In this document: positions 22,951 through 34,215 of the stretch, one piece after another
Layout: every line of letters begins with the position of its first letter
How positions within the stretch are numbered: position 1 is the stretch's first letter
Assembly (NCBI GenBank): GCA_019873655.1
Contig: JAIOAU010000026.1
Span: 1 to 36,443, forward strand
Source of the DNA: Chloroflexota bacterium
GTDB lineage: Bacteria; Chloroflexota; Anaerolineae; Anaerolineales; Villigracilaceae
Reading direction: 5' to 3'
DNA: 36,443 nucleotides
Translations under genes and position numbers: made by a program
The notes under the pieces: generated by a model
Seen by the model: only the letters and a program-made list of their open reading frames with translations
What the model was told of the DNA's origin: nothing
Database searches by the model: none

Positions 22951-23528
22951 TGGGAACGTATAACCTGGCTGCGGCTGCCAAATCCCTCTACGAGGCGCGC
23001 CTGACGCTCCTGACCACGAAAACCCTGCGCGACCTGCTGGGGCCGGCCCTGCCGGAGGCCTCCTTCTTTTCCCTGCTCGACCGCCTCGGCCGTGCCGGGG
23101 TTCTGCGCCGCCTCGAGCGCGACAAGTACATGCTCGCTGACGGCGCGGCGCACGATTTTCAGATTGCCAACTTTTTGTACGAGCCGTCCTATGTCTCTCT
23201 GGAAACGGCGCTCAATTTTCACGGCATCCTTCCGCAGTTTCCCTATGAGATTGCCAGCGTGACGCCGCGCAAGCCGGTCGTCAAGACGCTCGATGGCAAG
23301 ACCTACCGCTACGTTCATCTCAAGCAATCCCTGTTCTGGGGTTACGACGCCGCCCCCGGCTTCCTGGTCGCCCATCCCGAAAAAGCCCTGCTCGATTTGC
23401 TCTATCTCCAATCGAAGGGATTGGCGCGGGCGCACCTGGACGAGATGGAACTCTCGCGCCTCGACCGCGCCCGCTTCGAGGCCTATGCCGGCCGATTTCC
23501 GGCCCTGAAAGGACTGCCGCGCCTATGA
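22950..23528 (+). CDS. abiEi: AbiEi-type antitoxin / transcriptional repressor
   Basis: 192 residues. The N-terminal ~70 residues form a winged-helix domain (TTKTLRDLLGPALPEASFFSLLDRLGRAGVLRRLERDKYML), followed by the AbiEi core with FLYEPSYVSLETALNFHGILPQ and HPEKALLDLLYLQSKG. In type IV toxin-antitoxin pairs AbiEi represses the operon and counters the AbiEii nucleotidyltransferase. The ATG is about ten bases past the -10 box, so the mRNA is nearly leaderless, and the inverted repeat described just upstream covers this site. The stop overlaps the next start by four bases. Confidence 0.85.
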   Translation: MGTYNLAAAAKSLYEARLTLLTTKTLRDLLGPALPEASFFSLLDRLGRAGVLRRLERDKYMLADGAAHDFQIANFLYEPSYVSLETALNFHGILPQFPYEIASVTPRKPVVKTLDGKTYRYVHLKQSLFWGYDAAPGFLVAHPEKALLDLLYLQSKGLARAHLDEMELSRLDRARFEAYAGRFPALKGLPRL

Positions 23529-24289
23529 TGACCCCCGAACAAGTCCGCAGCCTGGCCGCCCGTTTCCGCATCCACGAGACGGTGGTGTTCCGGGAATATC
23601 TCCAGGTGGCCTTTCTGCAGAAACTGTACCGGCGGACGGCTGCTGCTCAAATCTACTTCAAGGGCGGCACGGCCATCCATCTCCTCTTGGGCGCGCCGCG
23701 TTTTTCGGAGGACTTGGATTTCAGCGTCATGCTCGACGACGCGGCATTCGACAAATACATCGCCCTTGTCTTGAAGTGGATGGAAACCGAGGAGGGCGTC
23801 TCATGGAAGGAAAAGGACAGCCTGGCGGGACGTCAGTTTCTCCTGACGGCGGCGGCGGGCGTCCTGCCGCATTCCACCTACATCACGCTCGATTTCTCCT
23901 TCCGCGAACCGGTCCACGACCCTCAACGCTCCATCCTCCAAACCCCTTATCCGGTGATTTTCACTTCGTTTGTCCATCACCTTTCGGCCGAGGAACTCCT
24001 GGCGGAGAAAATCCGCGCCCTGATGACCCGTCAGAAGGGACGCGACCTCTACGACCTGTGGTATCTGCTCTCGAAGGGCGCGCCGATTCGCAGCGATCTG
24101 GTCGCAGCCAAACTGGCCTATTACCGGCGCGCCGATATTTCCCCGGCCGAGATTCTCGAGCGGGTTGCATCTTTTCCCAAAAAAGAGTTCATCCTGGATT
24201 TGCGTCCTTTCCTGCCTCAGGGCGAGCGGGAACGCCTGCCGGAATTGTTCGAATACGTCCAGGCCTTTCTGCGCCAGGCGCTTGCGTGA
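23525..24289 (+). CDS. abiEii: AbiEii-type nucleotidyltransferase toxin
   Basis: 254 residues, start overlapping the antitoxin stop (ATGA). The catalytic block is clear: F46-K-G-G-T49, then RFSEDLDF (residues 59-66) with the two metal-binding Asp residues, and LDFSF further on. The HLSAEELLAEKIRALMTRQKGRDLYDLWYLL segment is the conserved C-terminal helix region of AbiEii/JHP933-type toxins. Such enzymes add nucleotides, for example to tRNA ends, stopping growth and blocking phage. Forms a complete two-gene module with AbiEi, next to the DGR template. No truncation seen. Confidence 0.9.
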   Translation: MMTPEQVRSLAARFRIHETVVFREYLQVAFLQKLYRRTAAAQIYFKGGTAIHLLLGAPRFSEDLDFSVMLDDAAFDKYIALVLKWMETEEGVSWKEKDSLAGRQFLLTAAAGVLPHSTYITLDFSFREPVHDPQRSILQTPYPVIFTSFVHHLSAEELLAEKIRALMTRQKGRDLYDLWYLLSKGAPIRSDLVAAKLAYYRRADISPAEILERVASFPKKEFILDLRPFLPQGERERLPELFEYVQAFLRQALA

Positions 24290-24377
24290 TTTCTTGGCTG
24301 AACATAAGAGTTCTGAAGGACGGACGTGAGTTCGGACGACGCGGATTGATTCTCCGCTCTTTCCGCAAAAAATCGGC

Positions 24378-24406
24378 TTGACTCTCGCCGCGCTTGCGCG
24401 TATAAT
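24378..24406 (+). promoter_or_regulatory. Promoter of the valS T-box leader
   Basis: TTGACT (24378-24383) and a perfect TATAAT (24401-24406) are separated by 17 bp, placing the transcript start near 24413 at the beginning of the T-box leader. Confidence 0.8.
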
Positions 24407-24412
24407 CCCGTC

Positions 24413-24662
24413 AACTCCGGGAGGAGTAGGCTCGAAGCGGCCTGATAGAGAAGGAGACGCACGGTGGAAGTCTCCGCAGGAGCGCCGGGCCGAAGTCGCC
24501 TGGATGATTTGACGAAGAAAGCCGGAGGCAAGTAGACCGTCACGGGTGCGCCCGTTAGCGCGCAGGCCGATGAACACGTCGGCCAAGAGAGCGCCCCTTT
24601 GGGGCGAATTGAGGTGGTACCGCGGAGCGTGCGCTTCGTCCTCAACAGGACGAGGCGTTTTT
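24413..24662 (+). promoter_or_regulatory. T-box riboswitch controlling valS
   Basis: The 250-nt leader holds the invariant T-box sequence AGGTGGTACCGCGG at 24612-24625, followed by a terminator hairpin (24632-24642 pairing with 24647-24657, one G-T pair) and a T-run. Uncharged tRNA-Val would pair with the T-box region and stabilise the antiterminator, so valS is read when valine is short. The specifier codon could not be fixed by eye; a GTC at 24496-24498 is a candidate. Confidence 0.9.
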
Positions 24663-24674
24663 GTTTCATCCCTC

Positions 24675-24749
24675 CTACCTGTTTACTTGCTACCTGTTTA
24701 CCTCCTACCTGTTTACCTGCTACCTGTTTACCCGCTACCTCTCCCCTGC
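24675..24749. repeat. 15-bp minisatellite upstream of valS
   Basis: Four and a half tandem copies of CTACCTGTTTACNNG (15 bp each: 24675, 24690, 24705, 24720, then a decayed copy at 24735) fill the space between the T-box terminator and the valS ribosome site. The same words, reverse-complemented, form the repeat at 34147-34213. No spacers of unique sequence are present, so it is not a CRISPR. Confidence 0.85.
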
Positions 24750-24783
24750 CTACTCGACGTTTTTTCACTTTCAAGGAGTCCTC

Positions 24784-27525
<2,742 letters not shown>

Positions 27526-27573
27526 ATCTTCTCTGGAAGGAGGCCGGGAAGGGTCATTCAGTAGTGTAAAATG

Positions 27574-27598
27574 GGTCGTGGCAGCCTCTGCCACGACC
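27574..27598. repeat. Perfect 11-bp hairpin upstream of the M32 gene
   Basis: GGTCGTGGCAG (27574-27584) and its exact complement (27588-27598) are separated by three bases. A TAAAAT lies just before it (27567-27572) and the AAGGAG ribosome site just after. It has no T-run, so it may be a dispersed palindrome or an mRNA 5' stabiliser. Confidence 0.6.
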
Positions 27599-27620
27599 TT
27601 CGATTCCCAAGGAGAATACC

Positions 27621-29132
27621 ATGAGCGCAGAAAAGAAACTCGCCGAACTCAAGTCCCGCCTGCTCGAAATCGCCGACCTGAACGGCGCGGCCAGCGTCCT
27701 CGGCTGGGACCAGTTGACCTACATGCCCCCCGGCGGCGCGGCGGCGCGCGGCCGTCAGATGGCGACTCTCGCCAAACTGGCGCAGGAGAAATTCATTGAC
27801 CCGGCCATCGGCAGACTGCTCGATGACCTGCGCCCCTACGAGGAAAGTCTGCCCTACGAGGACGACGACGCCAGCCTCATCCGCGTCGCCCGCCGCGACT
27901 ACGAGCGCGCCACGCGCGTCCCGCCGGAGTTCATGGCGCGCCTGAACGTCCACATGTCCGAGGCCTACATGGCCTGGGCGGAGGCGCGTCCGGCCAACGA
28001 TTTCAAGAAAGTCCAGCCGTATCTCGAAAAGACCCTCGACCTGAGCCGCGAACTGGCGAACTTCTTCCCCGGCTACGAACACATCGCCGACCCGCTGATT
28101 GACTACGCCGACTACGGCATGAAGGCCGCCAGTGTGCGCAAACTCTTCGCCGAGTTGCGCGCCGCCCAGGTCCCCATCGTCCAGGCCATCACCGCCCAGG
28201 AACCGGCGGATGACTCCTGCCTGCGCAAACACTTCCCCGAAGCGGCGCAGATGGCCTTCTGCGAGGAGGTCGTCCGCCAGATTGGCTACGACTTCCAGCG
28301 CGGCCGCATTGACAAGACCCATCATCCCTTCACCACCTCCTTCTCGGTCGGCGACGTGCGCATCACCACCCGCGTGCGCGAGGATTACCTCGGCGAATGC
28401 CTCTTCTCGAACATCCACGAGGCCGGTCACGCCATGTACGAGCAGGGCGTGGACATGAAGTACGACGGCACGCCGCTCGCCGGCGGGACCTCGGCGGGCG
28501 TCCACGAGAGCCAGTCGCGGCTGTGGGAGAACATCGTCGGGCGCAGTCTCGGCTTCTGGGAGTACTTCTTCCCCAAACTCCAGCAGACCTTCCCGGAGCA
28601 ACTCAAGGGCGTCTCGCTGGAGACCTTCTACCGCGCCGTCAACAAGGTCGAGCGCTCGCTCATCCGCACCGATGCCGACGAGGTGACCTATAACCTGCAC
28701 GTCATGCTGCGCTTCGAGTTCGAACTGGCCATGCTCGAAGGGACGCTGGCCGTCCGCGACCTGCCCGAAGCCTGGCGCGAACGCTTCCGGGCCGACATCG
28801 GCATCCTCCCGCCCGACGACAGGGACGGCTGTTTGCAGGATGTCCACTGGTTCGGCGGCGTCATCGGCGGCGCGTTCCAGGGCTACACCCTCGGCAACGT
28901 CCTCGGCGCGCAGTTCTACGCCGCGGCGCTCCAGGCGCACCCGGAAATCCCCGACGAGATGAAACAGGGCAAGTTCGACACCCTGCACCGCTGGCTCATC
29001 GAAAACATCTACCGCCACGGGCGCAAGTTCACCGCCCCCGAACTGGTGAAACGCGTCACCGGCGGCGACATCTCCATCGAACCCTACATTGCCTACCTGA
29101 AGGCCAAGTACGGTCAACTTTACCGGTTGTGA
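27621..29132 (+). CDS. Thermostable carboxypeptidase (M32, Taq family)
   Basis: 503 residues, the usual M32 length, with an AAGGAG site before the ATG. A cytosolic metallocarboxypeptidase that removes C-terminal residues from peptides. The zinc motif is HEAGH (266-270) and the third ligand Glu sits in the conserved HESQSRLWEN block. Other family motifs include LGWDQLTYMPPGGAAARG near the N-terminus, RITTRVREDYL, the GTSAGVHES turn, and IRTDADEVTYNLHVMLRFE. The next gene begins seven bases after its stop, so it likely leads an operon with the reductase and the aminoacyl-transferase that follow. Confidence 0.93.
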   Translation: MSAEKKLAELKSRLLEIADLNGAASVLGWDQLTYMPPGGAAARGRQMATLAKLAQEKFIDPAIGRLLDDLRPYEESLPYEDDDASLIRVARRDYERATRVPPEFMARLNVHMSEAYMAWAEARPANDFKKVQPYLEKTLDLSRELANFFPGYEHIADPLIDYADYGMKAASVRKLFAELRAAQVPIVQAITAQEPADDSCLRKHFPEAAQMAFCEEVVRQIGYDFQRGRIDKTHHPFTTSFSVGDVRITTRVREDYLGECLFSNIHEAGHAMYEQGVDMKYDGTPLAGGTSAGVHESQSRLWENIVGRSLGFWEYFFPKLQQTFPEQLKGVSLETFYRAVNKVERSLIRTDADEVTYNLHVMLRFEFELAMLEGTLAVRDLPEAWRERFRADIGILPPDDRDGCLQDVHWFGGVIGGAFQGYTLGNVLGAQFYAAALQAHPEIPDEMKQGKFDTLHRWLIENIYRHGRKFTAPELVKRVTGGDISIEPYIAYLKAKYGQLYRL

Positions 29133-29139
29133 GACGCGT

Positions 29140-29976
29140 ATGGGAAAGGCATCGCCCTTTGCAGACAAACTCGTCCTGATTACCGGCGGTTCGAGCGGCA
29201 TCGGCCTGGCGCTGGCGAAGGGACTGGCCGCGCAGGGGGCGCGCGTCTGGCTGACGGGGCGGCGGAAGGACGCTTTGACGGCGGCCGGCCTCGAGGTCGA
29301 GCGGGCGGCGGGGCGGACCCCGGGCCTGTTTCCCGCCGACGTGAGCGATTTCGCCCAGGTGGAGGCGCTCCTCGCCGAGGTCGCCCGCCGCGACGGCCTC
29401 CCGGACCTGGTCATCAACTCGGCCGGAGTCACCCATCCCGGTTACGTGCAGGACATCCCGCTCGACATCTTCCGCCAGATGATGGACATCAACTACTTCG
29501 GCACGGTCAACGTGGTCAAGGCCGTCCTGCCGGGGATGCTGGCGCGCCGCAGCGGGCATATCGTCAACATTTCGTCCGGGGCGGGGTTTTTGGGCGTCTT
29601 CGGCTACTCGGCCTACGGGGCCTCGAAGTACGCCGTGCGCGGCTTCTCGGACGTCCTGCGGGCGGAGATGAAACCGCACGGCATCCGCGTTTCGATTGTC
29701 TTCCCGCCGGATACGGATACGCCCCAACTGGCCTACGAGACGCCCTTCAAGCCGCCGGAGACGAAGGCCATTTCGGGCAACGCCAAAGTGCAATCGGCGG
29801 AGGCGGTGGCGGCGGCGATTTTGAAGGGCGTGGCGCGCGGCCGCTACGTCATCCTGCCCGGCTTCGACATCTGGCTCTTTTACCACTTGAACAACCTGCT
29901 TGGCAACGCGGTCTATCCGCTGATGGACTGGATGGTCGCCGACGCCCGGCGGAAAAAATCCAAACTTTCGAGGTAA
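29140..29976 (+). CDS. 3-ketodihydrosphingosine reductase-like SDR
   Basis: 278 residues. A classical short-chain dehydrogenase with the NAD(P) motif TGGSSGIG (15-22), NSAG, and the catalytic Y159-xxx-K163 with the upstream serine in NISSGAG. The segment VSIVFPPDTDTP matches the hallmark of KDSR/TSC10 enzymes, which reduce 3-ketodihydrosphingosine with NADPH. A hydrophobic C-terminal part (FDIWLFYHLNNLLGNAVYPLMDWMV) fits membrane association. The partner gene, a serine-palmitoyltransferase-like enzyme, starts two bases after its stop, and it would make the substrate. A generic SDR role is the alternative. Confidence 0.8.
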   Translation: MGKASPFADKLVLITGGSSGIGLALAKGLAAQGARVWLTGRRKDALTAAGLEVERAAGRTPGLFPADVSDFAQVEALLAEVARRDGLPDLVINSAGVTHPGYVQDIPLDIFRQMMDINYFGTVNVVKAVLPGMLARRSGHIVNISSGAGFLGVFGYSAYGASKYAVRGFSDVLRAEMKPHGIRVSIVFPPDTDTPQLAYETPFKPPETKAISGNAKVQSAEAVAAAILKGVARGRYVILPGFDIWLFYHLNNLLGNAVYPLMDWMVADARRKKSKLSR

Positions 29977-29978
29977 TC

Positions 29979-31160
29979 ATGGATATTTTCGAGAAATGCG
30001 GCCAATTCACTGCGGCGAAGGAGGCGATGGCCGCCGGCCTCTATCCCTATTTCATCCCGATGACTGAAAGCGAAGGCACGGAGGCGGTCTTCCGCGGCCA
30101 CCGGCTGATTATGTGCGGCTCGAACAACTATCTCGGTCTGACCACCGACCCGCGCGTCCGCCAGGCGGCGATTGACGCCATCAAACGCTTTGGCACTTCC
30201 TGCACGGGGTCGCGCTTCCTGAACGGGACGCTGGAACTGCACGAGCAGTTGGAACACGAACTGGCCGAGTACGTCGGCAAACCGGCGGCGCTGGTCTTCT
30301 CGACCGGCATGCAGGCCAACCTGGGCGCCATCAGCGCCCTCATCAGCCGCTCGGACGTGGTCATCCTCGACAAGGACGACCACGCCAGCATCGTGGACGG
30401 GGCGCGGCTGGGCTGGGGGGAGGTCAAGCGCTTCCGCCACAACGATTTCGCCGACCTGGAGCGCATCCTCGCCGCCCTGCCCGACAACGCCGGCCGGCTG
30501 GTGGTGGTGGACGGCCTCTACAGCATGGGCGGCGACATCGTCCCCCTGCCGGAACTGGTCGCGGTCTGCAAGAAGTACGGAGCGCGCCTGATGGTGGACG
30601 ACGCCCACGCCCTCGGCGTGCTGGGCGGCGGACGCGGCACGGCGGCCCACTTCGGCATGACCGACGACGTGGACATCATCATGTCCACCTTCAGCAAGTC
30701 CTTTGCCTCGCTGGGCGGCTTCGTCGCCGGCGACGAGACGGTGATTCACTACATCAAGCATCACGCCCGGGCGCTCATCTTCAGCGCCAGCATTTCCCCG
30801 GCCAATGCGGCCGCGGCGCTGGCGGCCCTGCACATCATGCGCGACGAACCGGAGCGCGTGGCGCGCCTGGCGCAAATCGCCGAAAAGATGCGCAAGGGGT
30901 ACCGCGAACTGGGCTTCAACATCGGCAATTCCACCACGCCCATCATCCCCATCATCATCGGCGACGACACGACCGTCCTGCTCTTCTGGAAGGCGCTCTT
31001 CGAGAACGGCGTCTTCGTCAGCCCGGTGCTTTCGCCCGCCGTCCCGCACGGGATGCAGTTGCTGCGCACCAGTTACATGGCGACCCACACGGATGAACAA
31101 CTCGACCGCGTGTTGGAAATCTTTGCCAGAGTGGGTCGTCAGTTGGGCGTGATTCAGTGA
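29979..31160 (+). CDS. Serine palmitoyltransferase-like alpha-oxoamine synthase
   Basis: 393 residues, with GAGG before the ATG. A PLP enzyme of the alpha-oxoamine synthase family (SPT, KBL, BioF). Visible motifs: MCGSNNYLGLTTDPRV, GTSCTGSRFLNGTLELHEQLE, the PLP-stacking DDHASIVDGARL, the cofactor-binding VDDAHALGVLGGGRG, and the Schiff-base lysine K240 in STFSKSFASLGG. SPT condenses serine with palmitoyl-CoA to give 3-ketodihydrosphingosine. BioF or KBL activity cannot be excluded from motifs alone, but pairing with a KDSR-type reductase and absence of bio genes favour SPT. No acyl carrier protein gene is adjacent. Confidence 0.8.
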   Translation: MDIFEKCGQFTAAKEAMAAGLYPYFIPMTESEGTEAVFRGHRLIMCGSNNYLGLTTDPRVRQAAIDAIKRFGTSCTGSRFLNGTLELHEQLEHELAEYVGKPAALVFSTGMQANLGAISALISRSDVVILDKDDHASIVDGARLGWGEVKRFRHNDFADLERILAALPDNAGRLVVVDGLYSMGGDIVPLPELVAVCKKYGARLMVDDAHALGVLGGGRGTAAHFGMTDDVDIIMSTFSKSFASLGGFVAGDETVIHYIKHHARALIFSASISPANAAAALAALHIMRDEPERVARLAQIAEKMRKGYRELGFNIGNSTTPIIPIIIGDDTTVLLFWKALFENGVFVSPVLSPAVPHGMQLLRTSYMATHTDEQLDRVLEIFARVGRQLGVIQ

Positions 31161-31277
31161 CGCTGCCGTGCAGTCTTGCCCGGCCGCCTCGCCTGGATTG
31201 TCGCCGAAAGAGTGCTGAGAGGATTTTGATAGCAAATGCAACCTCTGGTTCGTTACTCTACTGGCAAGGAGGTCAGT

Positions 31278-31772
31278 ATGAGCCATGCCAAACGGTTGCG
31301 TTTCATCCGTTTCGTCTTGATCTTCTTCATCTTTGCCCTGACGGTCAGCGGGCTGACGGCCATCCCCTTGCGCTGGGAACTGCGCCTGCTGACCCGCCTG
31401 GCCGGCCCCGCCTCCGCGCTGGGGACGGCGCTGCCGTGGTTGGGAGAATGGATCGGCCGCGTGAACGCTGGCGTCCAGGAGGGGTATGGGACCTATCCGT
31501 TCCTCGCCTATGGCACCGACTGGCTGGCGTTCGGCCATATCGTCATCGCCATCTCCTTCATCGGGGCGGTCAAGGATCCTGTCCGCAACCGCTGGGTGAT
31601 CGAGTATGGGATGATCGCCTGCGCCCTTGTTCTCCCGTGGGCGTTGATCTTTGGCGAGGCGCGCGGCATCCCCCTGTTGTGGAGGCTGATCGACATGTCC
31701 TTCGGCGTCTTCGGCATCCTGCCGCTCTGGTTGGCGCGGCGGGAGGTGCAGCGCCTGGAAAGAATATCATGA
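31278..31772 (+). CDS. Integral membrane protein of unknown function
   Basis: 164 residues from the ATG at 31278, chosen for its AAGGAGGT site; an upstream in-frame start has none. Four hydrophobic helices are predicted (residues ~10-30, ~80-100, ~112-130, ~135-152). The conserved-looking strings LTAIPLRWEL, YGTDWLAFGHIVIAI, KDPVRNRWVIEYGMIAC and RLIDMSFGVFGILPL recall an uncharacterised membrane family also present in Bacteroidota. It stands alone with an upstream gap of 117 bp in which I see no promoter that convinces me. Function not inferred. Confidence 0.75.
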   Translation: MSHAKRLRFIRFVLIFFIFALTVSGLTAIPLRWELRLLTRLAGPASALGTALPWLGEWIGRVNAGVQEGYGTYPFLAYGTDWLAFGHIVIAISFIGAVKDPVRNRWVIEYGMIACALVLPWALIFGEARGIPLLWRLIDMSFGVFGILPLWLARREVQRLERIS

Positions 31773-31829
31773 CAAAAGCGGTCAAATTCAAGACTTTTGT
31801 CATTTGACACTCGTCAGACGATAAAGTAA

Positions 31830-32063
<234 letters not shown>

Positions 32064-32064
32064 T

Positions 32065-32093
32065 TTGACATCGCGGCGGCCTTTCGCTATAAT
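32065..32093 (+). promoter_or_regulatory. Consensus promoter of the riboflavin transporter operon
   Basis: A perfect TTGACA (32065-32070) and perfect TATAAT (32088-32093) are separated by 17 bp, about 20 bp before the FMN aptamer. Confidence 0.9.
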
Positions 32094-32112
32094 CTCGACC
32101 AACCCAATATCC

Positions 32113-32233
<121 letters not shown>

Positions 32234-32324
32234 AAGACGCGCCCGCAAGGGCCGGCCTTTCCATTTGCCCCGGAAATCCATTTTCCGGGGTTTCGTTCGA
32301 TGGAAACGCGCCTGCGTCTCCCTG

Positions 32325-32354
32325 CCCCGTCCCTGCGACGGGGCTGTTGTTTTT
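32325..32354 (+). terminator. Expression-platform terminator of the FMN riboswitch
   Basis: CCCCGTC (32325-32331) pairs with GACGGGG (32337-32343) across five bases and is followed by CTGTTGTTTTT. An earlier stem-loop (CCCCGGAAA with TTTCCGGGG, ~32268-32290) may serve as the competing structure. Confidence 0.75.
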
Positions 32355-32379
32355 GCATCGAATGGCACGAATTGAACGA

Positions 32380-33174
32380 ATGAACTTGAACCCTTTTCGC
32401 CTCTCCCCCCAAACCCTGCGCCGCTCGCGGCCCTGGGCGGTTTTGCTCTCCCTGGCCGCCGCGCTCCTGACCTGGGAACTGGTCAGCCGTTTCAGCGGCC
32501 TGCCGTCCTTCATCCTCCCCGCGCCGGAGCAGGTGGCCGTCCGCTTCTGGCGGGCGCTGAACGAGGATAACCTGCTCCTGCACACCGCCGTCACCTTGAG
32601 CGAGATTTTGCTCGGCCTGCTGACCGGCACGCTGGCGGCGGTCGGCCTGGGCTACGCGGTCGCCAAATCGCGGACCTTCGAGCGGCTGGCCGCGCCCTAC
32701 CTGGTGGCCTCGCAGGCCATTCCGGTGGTCGCCATCGCGCCGCTGCTGGTCATCTGGTTCGGGCCGGGGATGTTCTCGAAGGTGCTCATCTGCGCCCTGA
32801 TTGTCTTCTTTCCGGTGCTGGTCAACACGGTGGTGGGGGTGCGCGCCGTGCCGCGGGCGCTCCACGACCTGATGCGTTCGCTGCGCGCCACGCGCGGGCA
32901 AATCATCCGCCTGCTCGAGGTCCCGGCGGCGCTGCCGGTGCTGTTGGGCGGACTGCGCATCGGGGCGACCCTCTCGGTCATCGGGGCGGTGGTCGGCGAA
33001 CTGGTCGGCGCGGACCGGGGGCTGGGTTTCCTCATCAACACCGCCCGCGGCCTGTACGACACCGCCCTGGTCTTCGTGGCCGTCTTTACGCTCATCGCTC
33101 TGGCCCTGGCGCTCTACGGACTGGTCGCCGGGCTGGAGAAAAAATTCCTTTCATGGCAGGAGTCTCACGAATGA
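32380..33174 (+). CDS. ribX: Riboflavin ABC transporter, permease
   Basis: About 264 residues from the ATG at 32380 (an ATG at 32362 is also possible; neither has a strong ribosome site). The product is a BPD-type permease of the SsuC/ThiX family: about six membrane helices and the EAA loop ALHDLMRSLRATRGQIIRLLEVPAALPVLLGGLRIG that touches the ATPase. The FMN riboswitch upstream makes a flavin, most likely riboflavin, the substrate. RibXY systems of this kind are known in Chloroflexota. Its stop overlaps the start of the binding protein (ATGA). Confidence 0.85.
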   Translation: MNLNPFRLSPQTLRRSRPWAVLLSLAAALLTWELVSRFSGLPSFILPAPEQVAVRFWRALNEDNLLLHTAVTLSEILLGLLTGTLAAVGLGYAVAKSRTFERLAAPYLVASQAIPVVAIAPLLVIWFGPGMFSKVLICALIVFFPVLVNTVVGVRAVPRALHDLMRSLRATRGQIIRLLEVPAALPVLLGGLRIGATLSVIGAVVGELVGADRGLGFLINTARGLYDTALVFVAVFTLIALALALYGLVAGLEKKFLSWQESHE

Positions 33175-34136
33175 AGAAACTCTTTTCGCTTTCCCTGCTT
33201 GTCTTGCTGCTGGCGCTCACCGCCTGCGGAGGCAAGCCCTCCCAGCCGCTGACGCATGTGCGCCTGTCGCTGGGCTACATCCCCAACATTCAGTTTGCTC
33301 CCATCTACGCGGCGATTGCGAATGGCCGCTTCGCCGCCGAAGGCCTGGAGGTGGAAGTCACCCACATGGACGAGAATCAGGCCGCGGCGCTGGTCGGCTC
33401 CGGCGACCTGGACTTTGCGGTTGTCTCCGGCGAGCAGGTGCTGCTGGCGCGCGCCCAGGGACTGCCGGTCGTCTATGTGATGGCCTGGTATCAGCGCTAC
33501 CCGGTCTCGGTGGTGGCGGCGGCCGGCGAGGGCGTCAACTCTCCCGCCGACCTGCGCGGCAAGACCATCGGCCTGCCCGGCCTCTACGGGGCCAATTACA
33601 TTGGCCTGCGCGCCCTGCTCCACGCCGGCGGCCTGACCGAGGCGGACGTGACCCTCGAGTCGATCGGCTATACCCAGGTCGAGGCGCTGGCTTCCGGGCG
33701 CAATCCGGTCATCTGCGGCTACACGGCCAACGAACCGGTGCAACTGCGCGCCCGCGGCTACGACATCACCGAACTGCGCGTCGCCGATTACGTCCAACTG
33801 GCGGGCAACGGCCTGCTGGTCAGCGAGAAGACCGTCCGCGAGAACCCCGAACTGGTGCGGCGGATGGTCAACGGCTTCCTCAACGGCCTGCTGGATGTCA
33901 TCGCCGACCCCAAGGCGGCCTACCGCATCTCGCGCGACTTCGTCGAAGGCCTGGGCGAGGACGACCCCATTCAGATGCAGGTTCTCCTGACCTCCATCGA
34001 ACTCTGGCGCGCCGAGCGCCCCGGCTACTCCGACCCGCAAGCCTGGCAGAACATGCAGGACACCCTGCTCGATATGGGCCTGCTCTCCGCGCCGCTGGAT
34101 TTGTCGCAGGCGTTCACGAATGAGTTTGTGCCGTAG
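33171..34136 (+). CDS. ribY: Riboflavin ABC transporter, substrate-binding lipoprotein (NMT1/THI5-like)
   Basis: 321 residues. The signal peptide ends in a lipobox (LALTAC), then a Gly-rich start. The NMT1/THI5-type binding fold is indicated by RLSLGYIPNIQFAPIYAAIANGRFAAEGLEVEV, GSGDLDFAVVSGEQVLLARAQG, NSPADLRGKTIGLPGLYGANYIGLRALL and NPELVRRMVNGFLNGLLDVI. ThiY-like proteins bind thiamine precursors, but genes behind FMN riboswitches in Chloroflexota take up riboflavin. Translationally coupled to the permease by a four-base overlap. It is followed by a minisatellite and then the ATPase. Confidence 0.88.
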   Translation: MKKLFSLSLLVLLLALTACGGKPSQPLTHVRLSLGYIPNIQFAPIYAAIANGRFAAEGLEVEVTHMDENQAAALVGSGDLDFAVVSGEQVLLARAQGLPVVYVMAWYQRYPVSVVAAAGEGVNSPADLRGKTIGLPGLYGANYIGLRALLHAGGLTEADVTLESIGYTQVEALASGRNPVICGYTANEPVQLRARGYDITELRVADYVQLAGNGLLVSEKTVRENPELVRRMVNGFLNGLLDVIADPKAAYRISRDFVEGLGEDDPIQMQVLLTSIELWRAERPGYSDPQAWQNMQDTLLDMGLLSAPLDLSQAFTNEFVP

Positions 34137-34146
34137 AAGAGCAGGG

Positions 34147-34213
34147 AAACAGGTAGGCAGGTAAACAGGTAGGCAGGTAGGCAGGTAAACAGGTAAGCAG
34201 GTAAACAGGCAGG
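34147..34213. repeat. 8/16-bp minisatellite between binding protein and ATPase genes
   Basis: Tandem 8-mers alternate as AAACAGGT and AGGCAGGT (16-bp superunit) from 34147 to 34213, ending right at the ATG of the ATPase gene. The reverse complement (CTACCTGTTTACCTGC) is the same word as in the repeat before valS. The AGGCAGG part is also the only candidate ribosome site for the ATPase. Confidence 0.85.
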
Positions 34214-34215
34214 TT

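Noticed and set aside
22635-24289. Reverse transcriptase or Avd gene of the DGR
   Set aside because: Frames here encode AbiEi and AbiEii; no YxDD motif or RT-like protein was found anywhere in the window.
24675-24749. CRISPR array
   Set aside because: Repeats are head-to-tail 15-mers with no unique spacers; the same holds for 34147-34213. No cas operon is present apart from the stand-alone Cas4-like pair.
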